6,543 nucleotides of DNA from Chloroflexota bacterium (GTDB taxonomy: Bacteria; Chloroflexota; Dehalococcoidia; Lucifugimonadales; Lucifugimonadaceae). The stretch is taken from assembly GCA_013911545.1 (NCBI GenBank), contig JACETA010000044.1:1-6543 (forward strand), written 5' to 3'. The translations under genes and the position numbers were made by a program. Positions 1 through 6,493 of this stretch are shown here, piece after piece (within the stretch, counting starts at the first letter, position 1; each line of letters opens with the position of its first letter). Below the pieces are notes generated by a model. It searched no databases and was not told the origin of the DNA. It saw nothing but the letters and a program-made list of their open reading frames with translations.

Positions 1-1137
1 ATTTAATGCATGTTCCCTGTAGTTTTTAATACTTTTGACGCTTGTAAAGCTTAAATAGAACACACTTCCTAGCCCTTGTATCAAAATATCGATTCCATTC
101 TTTGAAGCAACTTCTTTAAGTCCTTTAATTAAAGCTTCGCCATTCCGATTTAGATTTTTATAGAAATCTTTATTATTTAAAAGATAATTTAATGTTGCAT
201 GAGATGCAGAAACAGACATTACATTTGTATTAAAGCTGCCACCATGAACAACCTTTCCATTAGACAAGAAATCCATTATTTCAGGTTTTCCGGCTAACAT
301 TGCAATAGGAAAACCAGCTGCCATGGATTTAGCATATGTGGATAAATCGGGCTCTATTCCATAAATTTCTTGAGCGCCACCTAACGCAACTCTAAATCCA
401 GTCCCCACTTCATCAAAAATTAATAGGATGTTGTATTTATCACACAATAATCTTAGTTTCTCTAAATACCCATCTTCAGGAAGAATTACGTTTGTGTTCC
501 ACAAAATTGGTTCAGTAATAATCGATGATATTTCTTTGTGATTATCCTTTAATATATTTTCTAAAGCTTCTACATCATTCCAAGGAGCAATGATAACCTC
601 ATTTGATGTACCATGAGAAATACCTCCAGATTCTGGGACAGGATTAAATATATTTTCTTCATTAGATATATCAGGGTGAGAATTATATAAAACAGAATCC
701 ATCCAGCCGTGATAATGACCTTCAAATTTTAAAAATTTATTTTTATTTGTAAATGACCTGGCTAATCTTAGTGCAACTTGAACAATTTCAGTACCCGAAC
801 TTGCGTATCTTACTTTTCTATTAAAAGGTATTGTTTTTTTGATGAATTCAGACATTTCATTTTCTTTAACTGTTTGACCAGTCAAGCAATATCCATTTTG
901 CATATCCTCATAAACCGACTGAGTCACAAATTCAGGTGCATGCCCAAATATATTAGGACCCATACCCATTACATAATCTATGAATTCATTGCCGTCAACA
1001 TCCCACATTTTACTTCCGTGAGCTTTATCAAAAAATAATGGCACAGGCCATTCTGTTTGCCTAATAGAACTACTCACTCCTCCCGGGACTAATTCTTTTG
1101 CTTTTGAATAAAGTTCTTTGCTTTTATTAAATTTCAT
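1..1137 (-). CDS. Class III PLP aminotransferase, glutamate-1-semialdehyde aminomutase-like (C-terminus cut by window edge)
   Basis: My translation from the ATG at 1137-1135 stays open for 379 codons to the left edge. The family is usually about 425-440 residues, so roughly 50 C-terminal residues are missing. Visible fold-type I PLP features, in order: VPGGV near residue 17, WDVDGNEFIDYV at 45-56, SSGTE at 113-117 (phosphate-binding), EGHYHGW at 139-145, FDEVGTGFR at 241-249 with D242 expected to bind the pyridine nitrogen, and TYAKSMAAGFP with K270 as the likely Schiff-base lysine. It resembles HemL throughout, but the usual DEVMTGFR is DEVGTGFR and the lysine region is not HemL-like. I therefore read it as a HemL-related aminotransferase or mutase of unknown substrate, not as the haem-pathway HemL. 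Its ATG shares one base with the stop of the malate synthase-like gene (TAATG). An AAAGGGA ribosome-binding site lies at 1153-1147. It is the third gene of a leftward operon. Confidence 0.9.
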   Translation of the reverse strand, partial: MKFNKSKELYSKAKELVPGGVSSSIRQTEWPVPLFFDKAHGSKMWDVDGNEFIDYVMGMGPNIFGHAPEFVTQSVYEDMQNGYCLTGQTVKENEMSEFIKKTIPFNRKVRYASSGTEIVQVALRLARSFTNKNKFLKFEGHYHGWMDSVLYNSHPDISNEENIFNPVPESGGISHGTSNEVIIAPWNDVEALENILKDNHKEISSIITEPILWNTNVILPEDGYLEKLRLLCDKYNILLIFDEVGTGFRVALGGAQEIYGIEPDLSTYAKSMAAGFPIAMLAGKPEIMDFLSNGKVVHGGSFNTNVMSVSASHATLNYLLNNKDFYKNLNRNGEALIKGLKEVASKNGIDILIQGLGSVFYLSFTSVKSIKNYREHALN

Positions 1138-2774
1138 TAATATTTATCCCTTTCATAATTAGCAAGTGGTTTAAAATCTAAATTTAAGTAGCTTTCAAGC
1201 CAATCTATTCCAAGACTCGAAGCCCTTTTGTAATTGACTGAATCTTCTGGCCTTATTTTCAATATATTACTTAATTCACTATTAAAAATATTTTTAACTA
1301 AATTAAAATCATGAGCAGTATTTGTATCACTTGCAATACTATTATGCAATATTCTCTGACAGGTCTGCCCTATTGATATCCTGGCAGTTGCAAGATCTTC
1401 CATTAATGCAGGTCTTTTACCTTTAATGCCTTCCAAGCTGTCTATACCTTTCGCTCCTCTTGAATTAAACCATCCTTCAAGATATTCAATAATTGTCCTA
1501 ACATTTCTTCTTGTCCCTTCTTGAGTAATTATTCCATCTGGTTTTAAATTTATTTTGTTTAAGGGATATAGTTCTGGTTTTTTCATTTCTTCAGTTGGGA
1601 CCCATCCAGAATTATGTAAATTTTTAAATGGCATGGCTGCTGTCTTCATATGATAAATGTGTGCAACCCATGCTCTTATGAACCCATTATTTGCTTCCCA
1701 TGTTTTATCAGATTCAATAGATTTGGCAGACATAAGGTTAACTTCTTCATCTTTACTTGGTAAAGCAGTTGCCATTCCTCCTATTGGCACCCCTTTGTGC
1801 TTTAGACAAACAGCAACAAGATGTTTAAAAATACTTACCATAAAAGGAGTAGATGCAACTGTTACATCAAATCGATCTGGCCATATAAAATTTTTGTTTG
1901 TCATTACAAATTCAATTACACTTGCCTTCAGGTCCCATCTTGCAGCATTTAAACCAGCAGCATATTTTCCGAGTGATTTTAAACAATTCTCCATATCTAA
2001 TGCGAAAGGCAAAGATTCTACAAGCATAATTGCTTTAATTTTATTTCCATTTAAATTAGGAATTAATTTAACAGCTTCATCGAAAAAAAGTTTCCAAAAT
2101 TCTGCTTCTTTAGATGTTTCAAGTTTTGGAATATAAAAATAAATATAGTCACCTTTTTTTTGTTGTTCTAACCCACAGTTCATAAGAGTTAAAACAGTAT
2201 CAAGGATTGAGGCACTTATAGGCTTGTCATCAATTAAATAATCTTTTTCATTTAATAAAATTCCTCTCTCCCTGTGCATAAAAAAAGGGAGTTTGCCTGG
2301 ATTTATAGAATATTTTTTATTTTTATTTTTATCAAAATATTCAAGTTTTCTTTGAACTGCTTTTTTTCTATTTATAGCAGACCTAACAGTATCTTCTAGA
2401 GTATGGCCAGAAGCATCTTCATTATCGTCAAGGTCACCATCTGCTCTAAATCCATCACTATTTTCGTTTAAACCATTTATAAACATTGATGTTTGAGAAG
2501 ATGGACCAGAAATTTCAATACCAGGTGTAAACAATTGACCTGGTACATCTAATTCCCAATCATCGCCCTTAGAGTCTTTGAGTAAAATATCAACTGGGCT
2601 TACATCTGTGCTCGAAAGAACATTTTTAAGCTGATTTAATCTATCAGTTCTCAACTTTATAATTGTCGATGAAAATTTATCACTTAATTTTTCAATAACC
2701 TGAACAACATTTTTAGTAATAACTTCGTCATGGCCATCAACTTTTTTAAAAGATGTTCTGCCAATTTGTATCAT
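1137..2774 (-). CDS. Divergent malate synthase A-like enzyme
   Basis: This 545-residue protein matches the length and whole layout of bacterial malate synthase A, which makes malate from glyoxylate and acetyl-CoA. Matching segments are EISGP and MFINGLN (87-103), the Arg segment HRERG (167-171), YFYIPKLE (212-219), LVESLP (251-256, E253 a likely Mg ligand), GLNAARWD (274-281, D281 a likely Mg ligand), IGGMATALPSKDEE (331-344), EANNG (360-364), WVAH (369-372) and the C-terminal MEDLATARIS (458-467, D460 the likely catalytic base). Several usually conserved positions are changed. The family GLNxGxWDY is GLNAARWDL. The HDGTW after EANNG is FIRAW. MADFED is RADGDL. ATAEISR is ATARISI, with extra residues just before it. 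No signal peptide is present, so it is probably cytoplasmic. It starts one base after the upstream stop and overlaps the next ATG by one base. Malate synthase is the best guess, but another oxoacid or acyl-CoA substrate is possible. Confidence 0.88.
   Translation of the reverse strand: MIQIGRTSFKKVDGHDEVITKNVVQVIEKLSDKFSSTIIKLRTDRLNQLKNVLSSTDVSPVDILLKDSKGDDWELDVPGQLFTPGIEISGPSSQTSMFINGLNENSDGFRADGDLDDNEDASGHTLEDTVRSAINRKKAVQRKLEYFDKNKNKKYSINPGKLPFFMHRERGILLNEKDYLIDDKPISASILDTVLTLMNCGLEQQKKGDYIYFYIPKLETSKEAEFWKLFFDEAVKLIPNLNGNKIKAIMLVESLPFALDMENCLKSLGKYAAGLNAARWDLKASVIEFVMTNKNFIWPDRFDVTVASTPFMVSIFKHLVAVCLKHKGVPIGGMATALPSKDEEVNLMSAKSIESDKTWEANNGFIRAWVAHIYHMKTAAMPFKNLHNSGWVPTEEMKKPELYPLNKINLKPDGIITQEGTRRNVRTIIEYLEGWFNSRGAKGIDSLEGIKGKRPALMEDLATARISIGQTCQRILHNSIASDTNTAHDFNLVKNIFNSELSNILKIRPEDSVNYKRASSLGIDWLESYLNLDFKPLANYERDKY
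1147..1153 (-). promoter_or_regulatory. Ribosome-binding site of the aminotransferase gene
   Basis: AAAGGGA on the minus strand, 9 bases before the ATG at 1137-1135. It lies inside the last codons of the upstream malate synthase-like gene. It supports this ATG as the start and suggests the gene can be initiated independently as well as by coupling through the TAATG overlap. Confidence 0.55.
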
Positions 2775-2775
2775 A

Positions 2776-3546
2776 TTATCTTTCAGACCTTTCTATAGTT
2801 ATTTCAGAAAACTGAAGTTCACCAGTAAAAGTTTCGCTTTCCCCAAAAGCCTTATATAAACTTGGCGCTTCGACACTATTAGGCATAATAGTTAAGTCAA
2901 AATCATCAAATTTATTTGCATCTCCCAACCCTGAGTCTGTAGCCATGAGTTTATATTTTACAATTTCAAATTCAGCAATTTCAGATGTATCTCCAGTATT
3001 GCTTATTGGCAATAACTCACCGAGCGATTCAATATTTAATTTGAATCTTACCTCAGCTAATCCTGTCATAGTTATAGAATTAGAATTTATATCAAATGGT
3101 TTAGAAATATATTTATCAATAGTTGTGGCATTCAAGTTAAATTCGAATTCTTTAAAAACAACCCTGCCTCTATTTTTTGTATCCCAATTAAAATGTTCAT
3201 CTGATAGAAAATCTGATTTATAATTTAAGTGATATCTGTCAAAAGAAAAATAATCTTCTAACCTAACAACATCCGCGGAGTCCTTAGTTTCGAAAATCCT
3301 GATTAATGTGCCTCCGCCAGAAGCAAAATTATTTGTGACCCTTTCTGCCCTTTCTTTTAATTCTAGTGCTGTTAATCTCATGGTATTAATTTCAGCATCT
3401 AATTTATCAACTTTGTCATTTGAAGAATTTAAATTTAAGTAAAAATAAACTATTAAAGTAACAGCAATTAAAATAGTAAAAATATAAATAACAAATATAA
3501 ATGCAGATGTTTTAAATTTAAAAAAGCTTGATTTTTGGTTTTCCAT
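2776..3546 (-). CDS. Membrane-anchored protein with coiled coil and extracytoplasmic domain, function unknown
   Basis: I do not recognise this 256-residue protein. Residues 1-12 are short and basic. Residues 13-37 form one strongly hydrophobic helix. Residues about 42-72 are polar and heptad-like (NDKVDKLDAEINTMRLTALE), a likely short coiled coil. The remainder, from about 78, is rich in alternating polar and hydrophobic stretches typical of beta structure, with no cysteine anywhere. This suggests a single-pass protein with its N-terminus inside and a beta-rich domain outside the cytoplasmic membrane. The ATG at 3546-3544 is the first gene-proximal start; the next internal Met (56) would delete the membrane segment. 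I see no clear ribosome-binding site. It is the first gene of the leftward operon, ending one base before the malate synthase-like ATG, so co-translation with that enzyme is likely. A role as sensor, scaffold or transport accessory is only speculation. Confidence 0.82.
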   Translation of the reverse strand: MENQKSSFFKFKTSAFIFVIYIFTILIAVTLIVYFYLNLNSSNDKVDKLDAEINTMRLTALELKERAERVTNNFASGGGTLIRIFETKDSADVVRLEDYFSFDRYHLNYKSDFLSDEHFNWDTKNRGRVVFKEFEFNLNATTIDKYISKPFDINSNSITMTGLAEVRFKLNIESLGELLPISNTGDTSEIAEFEIVKYKLMATDSGLGDANKFDDFDLTIMPNSVEAPSLYKAFGESETFTGELQFSEITIERSER

Positions 3547-3623
3547 TTAGTTATATATGATAGTAGTTAGGATTTATCTTATATTAAATTAGTAAAAAAA
3601 TATTTAGTCTGTAGGGGGACGAA
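3547..3623. promoter_or_regulatory. Shared divergent promoter region between the two operons
   Basis: These 77 bases separate the start codons of the leftward membrane-protein operon and the rightward PAL-like/rmuC pair, so both promoters must lie here or inside the coding sequence. The region is almost entirely A and T. TATATT at 3580-3585 is a possible rightward -10, with no good -35 in front of it. Several TATA-like steps on the minus strand could serve leftward transcription, but none stands out. I see no clear inverted-repeat operator. Confidence 0.45.
3613..3619 (+). promoter_or_regulatory. Strong ribosome-binding site of the PAL-like gene
   Basis: AGGGGGA sits 4 bases before the ATG at 3624-3626. 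It is the clearest Shine-Dalgarno in the window and a rare G run in this AT-rich DNA. It fixes the start and suggests efficient translation of this gene compared with its neighbours. Confidence 0.7.
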
Positions 3624-4565
3624 ATGACATACTTAAAAAATAAAAATTATTCTCCTGTTCCATATTGGTGCAAACTCCCCTATGGAATGACTTTTAAAAA
3701 TGATGCCACTTCAGTTTCTGTTGATAGTAATGATAATGTTTATGTTTTTTGTCGCGGCCCCATTCCAGTAATAATTTTTAATTCTGAGGGTGAATTTATA
3801 AAAAGTTGGGGAGAAGGAGAATTTTTTAGGCCTCATGGAATTGCTCATGACAATAAAAATAATGTTTACCTAATCGATGATCAAGGGCATATGGTTGAAA
3901 AAAGAGATAAAGATGGAAAACTTATATTCAGGCTTGGAGATAAAGGAAAAAGTTCGCCTCGACAAAGCGGGGATATATTTAATTTGCCTACAGATGCAGT
4001 TATAGATCCAGATAATGGGGATATTTATATTTCAGATGGATATGGAAATTCTAGAGTGCATAAGTTCAATGAAGAAGGTAAGCATATATTATCTTGGGGG
4101 GAATCTGGATCTGATCCAGGAAAATTTAGTCTTCCTCATAATATTGCTTTAACTAGTGATAAAAAAATTATTGTTGCTGATAGAGAAAATTTTAGGTTAC
4201 AAATTTTTGATTGTGACGGCAATTTCATTGATCAATGGCATGTGCATCACCCAATGTCAGTTACAACAGATAGTGAAGATAATATTTATGTAGGTGAAAT
4301 GGGACCACCACCTGTGCAAGAGGGTGTAGAAAATTTAGGAAATTGTGTAACTATATTTTCACCAAAAGGAGAGATAATTGAAAAATTAGGAGATAAATTA
4401 CCGGGAGCGGAATCAAATCAATTTGTTGCTCCGCATGGAATTGCTGTTGATTCTTCAGGCTCAATTTATGTTGCAGAGGTAGCATGGACTTATTGGTTTT
4501 CAAGACAAGAAAATCCCCCTATAGGAGAAATACCTAGTTTGAGAAAATGGAAAAAGAATGACTGA
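3624..4565 (+). CDS. NHL beta-propeller protein, peptidyl-alpha-hydroxyglycine alpha-amidating lyase (PAL) family
   Basis: This 313-residue protein is built of repeated NHL-type blades (PHGIAHDNKNNVYLID, VIDPDNGDIYISDGYGNSR, PHNIALTSDKKIIVADREN, PHGIAVDSSGSIYVAE). The DGYGNSR and ADRENxRLQ segments are hallmarks of PAL, the lyase half of animal peptide-amidating monooxygenase, which cleaves peptidyl-alpha-hydroxyglycine to an amide plus glyoxylate. From my recall of the rat enzyme, its key residues map as follows: Arg533 to R44 (VFCRG), the three zinc histidines to H71, H172 and H271 (each in a PH motif), Tyr654 to Y140 and Arg706 to R187. The full catalytic set therefore appears intact. There is no signal peptide and no fused monooxygenase domain, so it is probably cytoplasmic, unlike the animal secretory enzyme. 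Its last 8 bases overlap rmuC. The family is well supported; the bacterial substrate is unknown and may be a small N-acyl or ureido hydroxyglycine rather than a peptide. Confidence 0.88.
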   Translation: MTYLKNKNYSPVPYWCKLPYGMTFKNDATSVSVDSNDNVYVFCRGPIPVIIFNSEGEFIKSWGEGEFFRPHGIAHDNKNNVYLIDDQGHMVEKRDKDGKLIFRLGDKGKSSPRQSGDIFNLPTDAVIDPDNGDIYISDGYGNSRVHKFNEEGKHILSWGESGSDPGKFSLPHNIALTSDKKIIVADRENFRLQIFDCDGNFIDQWHVHHPMSVTTDSEDNIYVGEMGPPPVQEGVENLGNCVTIFSPKGEIIEKLGDKLPGAESNQFVAPHGIAVDSSGSIYVAEVAWTYWFSRQENPPIGEIPSLRKWKKND

Positions 4566-5583
4566 AATTATTATCACTTTTTTATTATTGCTACTTATAA
4601 TTTTAATAATATTTTCTATTTATTTAATTAGGAAAAATAATAATTCAAATAATGATAATAACTTCAAAGAAATAACGAATGATCTTTTCCAAAAAATGGA
4701 TAATTTAAATACCAAACTAGAGGTTGAACAGGTAAAGATGTCAGAAAATTTAATTGGCTCAACAAATAGCGTTAAAGAAATGATCAAATTTTCTGAACAA
4801 AGCCAAAATAGGACTGCCAAAGAAATGCTTAATGCAACACAAAAGGTCACCAATATCCTTCAAGATAATTCAAAAAGAGGGGCTTGGGGAGAAAAAGCTG
4901 CTGACGATCTATTAAAAAGTATGGGCTTAATAGAAGGTAAATCATATCAAAAGCAACAGACTTTACCATGGAAATCAGAGGATGAATCACTTTTAAAACC
5001 TGACTTTGTTTTCAATATTGATGGCCAAGACAAATTATTTATTATGGATGTAAAATTTCCTTTAAGCCATTACTACAAAATGTATGACGAAAATGGAAAT
5101 CAAGTTTTTGATGTAGACAATCAAAAGAAATTATATCTTTCAGAATTTAGAAAAAGGATTGTTGAAGTCAGCAAATATGTAAATACTTCAGAAAATACAA
5201 TTGACCTTGCAGCTATGTTTATTCCTGTAACAGGAATTTTAGATGAAACTCTAAAAATGGATTCTGAGATAGTTGATTATGCAATGAAATATAAAGTTGT
5301 TCTTGTATCTCCTGCCAGTTTTTATGCATTAATAAATTTCTTAAAATATTCTGAAACGATTTTTAAGGTTTCCAAGGAACAGAAAGAAATTATTAAAATT
5401 TTTGGTTCATTAAAAGAGCAGTGGGGTAAATATGAGGCTTCTTTTGAAAAAGTTGAAAATAAATTAAATCAACTTTCAAATGAAATTGATACTGTAAAAA
5501 ATACTAGGACCAAAGCTATGAGTCGTGAACTGAATAAAGTTGATAACATATTAAATTCTAATTCTATAGAAGAATCTGATTAG
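4558..5583 (+). CDS. rmuC: RmuC-family DNA recombination protein
   Basis: This 341-residue protein begins with one hydrophobic helix (about 3-24), then a polar Asn-rich linker and coiled-coil segment (about 35-105). The RmuC domain follows: RGAWGE at 107-112, KPDFVF at 147-152, FIMDVKFP at 161-168, then FRKRI, FIPVTG and LVSPASFYAL, and a C-terminal coiled coil (about 270-330). E112, D149, D164 and K166 fit the PD-(D/E)XK nuclease-like core predicted for the family. RmuC is linked genetically to limiting recombination at inverted repeats; its biochemical activity is poorly defined. The protein is shorter than E. coli RmuC (about 475 residues), mostly through a reduced coiled coil. The ATG lies inside the end of the PAL-like gene (8-base ATGACTGA overlap), with only a weak purine-rich site in front, so translational coupling is likely. 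Its 3' end overlaps the opposing nuclease gene by 20 bases. Confidence 0.92.
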   Translation: MTEIIITFLLLLLIILIIFSIYLIRKNNNSNNDNNFKEITNDLFQKMDNLNTKLEVEQVKMSENLIGSTNSVKEMIKFSEQSQNRTAKEMLNATQKVTNILQDNSKRGAWGEKAADDLLKSMGLIEGKSYQKQQTLPWKSEDESLLKPDFVFNIDGQDKLFIMDVKFPLSHYYKMYDENGNQVFDVDNQKKLYLSEFRKRIVEVSKYVNTSENTIDLAAMFIPVTGILDETLKMDSEIVDYAMKYKVVLVSPASFYALINFLKYSETIFKVSKEQKEIIKIFGSLKEQWGKYEASFEKVENKLNQLSNEIDTVKNTRTKAMSRELNKVDNILNSNSIEESD

Positions 5584-6373
5584 AAGAGTTTACATACCCG
5601 CACAAATCACAATTTGAAGACGGCTCAGGAATTTCATTAGAGTTAAGCAATTTATATATTTCTAATAATACAGCTTCAACCCAAGAAAAATCGCCTGCAT
5701 GCTTCAATACTGTCACTTGGAAATCAAGCATATTATTAAATTCTTGCTTATCTTTAAAAGCATTAGCATAAACAATATAGCAATCATTTGATACTTGAAA
5801 ACCCTTATTAAATAAAATCCATTGATATATTTCTAATTGCCTTTTATATATTTTCCCACCTTCCCATACGTCACTAAAATCGTTAATAGGATGGAAAACA
5901 TTATTTGATGATTTTGATGTAGATTTATAATCAACAACAACAATATCCCCATTTTCATAAATCCATAAATCATCTACAGCACCAAATACTTCTATATCGG
6001 TTCCGACAAAATCTACTCTTACACCTTGAAAATTTTGCCTCCATATATCTAATTCATTATGAGAATATGGTATGGCATTTATTCCATATTTTTCCATTAA
6101 TGGATGCTGCCTTTTCTCTCTTCTATATTTATCAAATTCATTTTTGAATAAATTATCTACAGCTGAATTAAGATTAAATGGTATCTGTGATGGCTTTTTT
6201 AAACCTAATCTTCTATTGGTATAAAAACACTTTTTGCATTCCAGGTATTCATCTATAGCTGATCTGCTTAAAGGGAACTTTGAGTTAGTGTAAGCTCCAG
6301 GTTGATAGGTATACCTAATGTTTTTAGATTTCATCATATTTTTATACATAAAACTATGATACCAATTACCCAC
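5564..6373 (-). CDS. PD-(D/E)XK (RecB/Cas4-like) nuclease family protein
   Basis: The longest frame is 269 residues. LSRSAIDEYLECKKCFY at 35-51 is the N-terminal motif typical of RecB/Cas4/AddB-like nucleases. FGAVDDLWIYENGDIVVVDY at 130-149, followed by K150, holds the core D134, D148 and K150. QLEIYQW at 179-185 is the QxxxY motif. Two CxxC pairs at opposite ends, C46/C49 and C255/C258, could bind an iron-sulfur cluster or zinc, recalling the clamp of Cas4 and AddB but with a 2+2 rather than 1+3 arrangement. The usual motif-I histidine is not obvious. The start is uncertain: 6373 is a GTG directly after an in-frame TAG, with no ribosome-binding site. ATGs at residues 9, 13 and 14 (6349, 6337, 6334) are more likely, because the conserved part begins only near residue 33. 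No cas genes are nearby, so a general DNA-processing role is more likely than CRISPR adaptation. Confidence 0.85.
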   Translation of the reverse strand: MGNWYHSFMYKNMMKSKNIRYTYQPGAYTNSKFPLSRSAIDEYLECKKCFYTNRRLGLKKPSQIPFNLNSAVDNLFKNEFDKYRREKRQHPLMEKYGINAIPYSHNELDIWRQNFQGVRVDFVGTDIEVFGAVDDLWIYENGDIVVVDYKSTSKSSNNVFHPINDFSDVWEGGKIYKRQLEIYQWILFNKGFQVSNDCYIVYANAFKDKQEFNNMLDFQVTVLKHAGDFSWVEAVLLEIYKLLNSNEIPEPSSNCDLCGYVNSSNQILL

Positions 6374-6388
6374 TAGAAAAAGACTAAA

Positions 6389-6394
6389 TATAAT
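6389..6394 (+). promoter_or_regulatory. Probable -10 box of the tRNA-Ala promoter
   Basis: A perfect TATAAT lies 23 bases before the first base of the tRNA. The -35 position with a 17-base spacer reads TTACCC (6366-6371), a poor match that would overlap the extreme 5' end of the opposing nuclease frame. A minus-strand TATATT (6392-6387) in the same run could serve the nuclease gene, with TCAACA 18 bases upstream of it. Confidence 0.5.
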
Positions 6395-6417
6395 AATAGA
6401 ATAAGAATCTTGTTGAT

Positions 6418-6493
6418 GGGGCTGTAGCTCAGTTGGTAGAGCATCTGCTTTGCAAGCAGGGGGTCAGGAGTTCGAGCCTCCTCAGCTCCACCA
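6418..6493 (+). tRNA. tRNA-Ala(UGC)
   Basis: A complete 76-base cloverleaf. The acceptor stem GGGGCTG pairs with CAGCTCC and includes the G3:U70 wobble that identifies alanine tRNA. The D arm contains AGCTCAGTTGGTAGAGC. The anticodon stem TCTGC/GCAGG closes a TTTGCAA loop with anticodon TGC at 6451-6453. The T arm contains GTTCGAGCC, the discriminator base is A (6490), and CCA is encoded at 6491-6493. The gene stands alone here: no 16S rRNA or tRNA-Ile precedes it, although this isoacceptor commonly lies in rRNA spacers. Confidence 0.98.

Noticed and set aside
778..1038. Plus-strand open frame of 86 codons
   Set aside because: It lies opposite the conserved, uninterrupted aminotransferase frame; its Phe/Ile/Cys-rich, low-information translation is what an antisense frame of AT-rich coding DNA gives.
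1657..2136. Plus-strand open frame of 159 codons
   Set aside because: It is antisense to the central part of the malate synthase-like gene, which carries the recognisable catalytic motifs; no ribosome-binding site or family feature supports it.
1..2774. Beta-hydroxyaspartate cycle operon
   Set aside because: That pathway uses a different aminotransferase class plus an aldolase, a dehydratase and an imine reductase, none of which is visible here.
2945..3223. Plus-strand open frame of 92 codons
   Set aside because: It is fully inside the opposite membrane-protein gene, with no independent support.
4620..4853. Minus-strand open frame of 77 codons resembling a hydrophobic peptide
   Set aside because: It is antisense to the rmuC coiled-coil region; its hydrophobicity is the complement of Asn/Lys/Glu-rich codons.
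5556..5585. Inverted repeat TTCTAAT...ATTAGAA with an internal TTCTATAGAA palindrome at the convergent gene ends
   Set aside because: The stem is short, AT-only apart from one pair, has a long loop and no following T run. It lies within two coding frames, so a bidirectional terminator is not supported.
5564..6373. Cas4 of a CRISPR-Cas system
   Set aside because: There is no repeat array or cas1/cas2 in the window and the cysteine arrangement differs from Cas4; a stand-alone RecB-like nuclease fits better.
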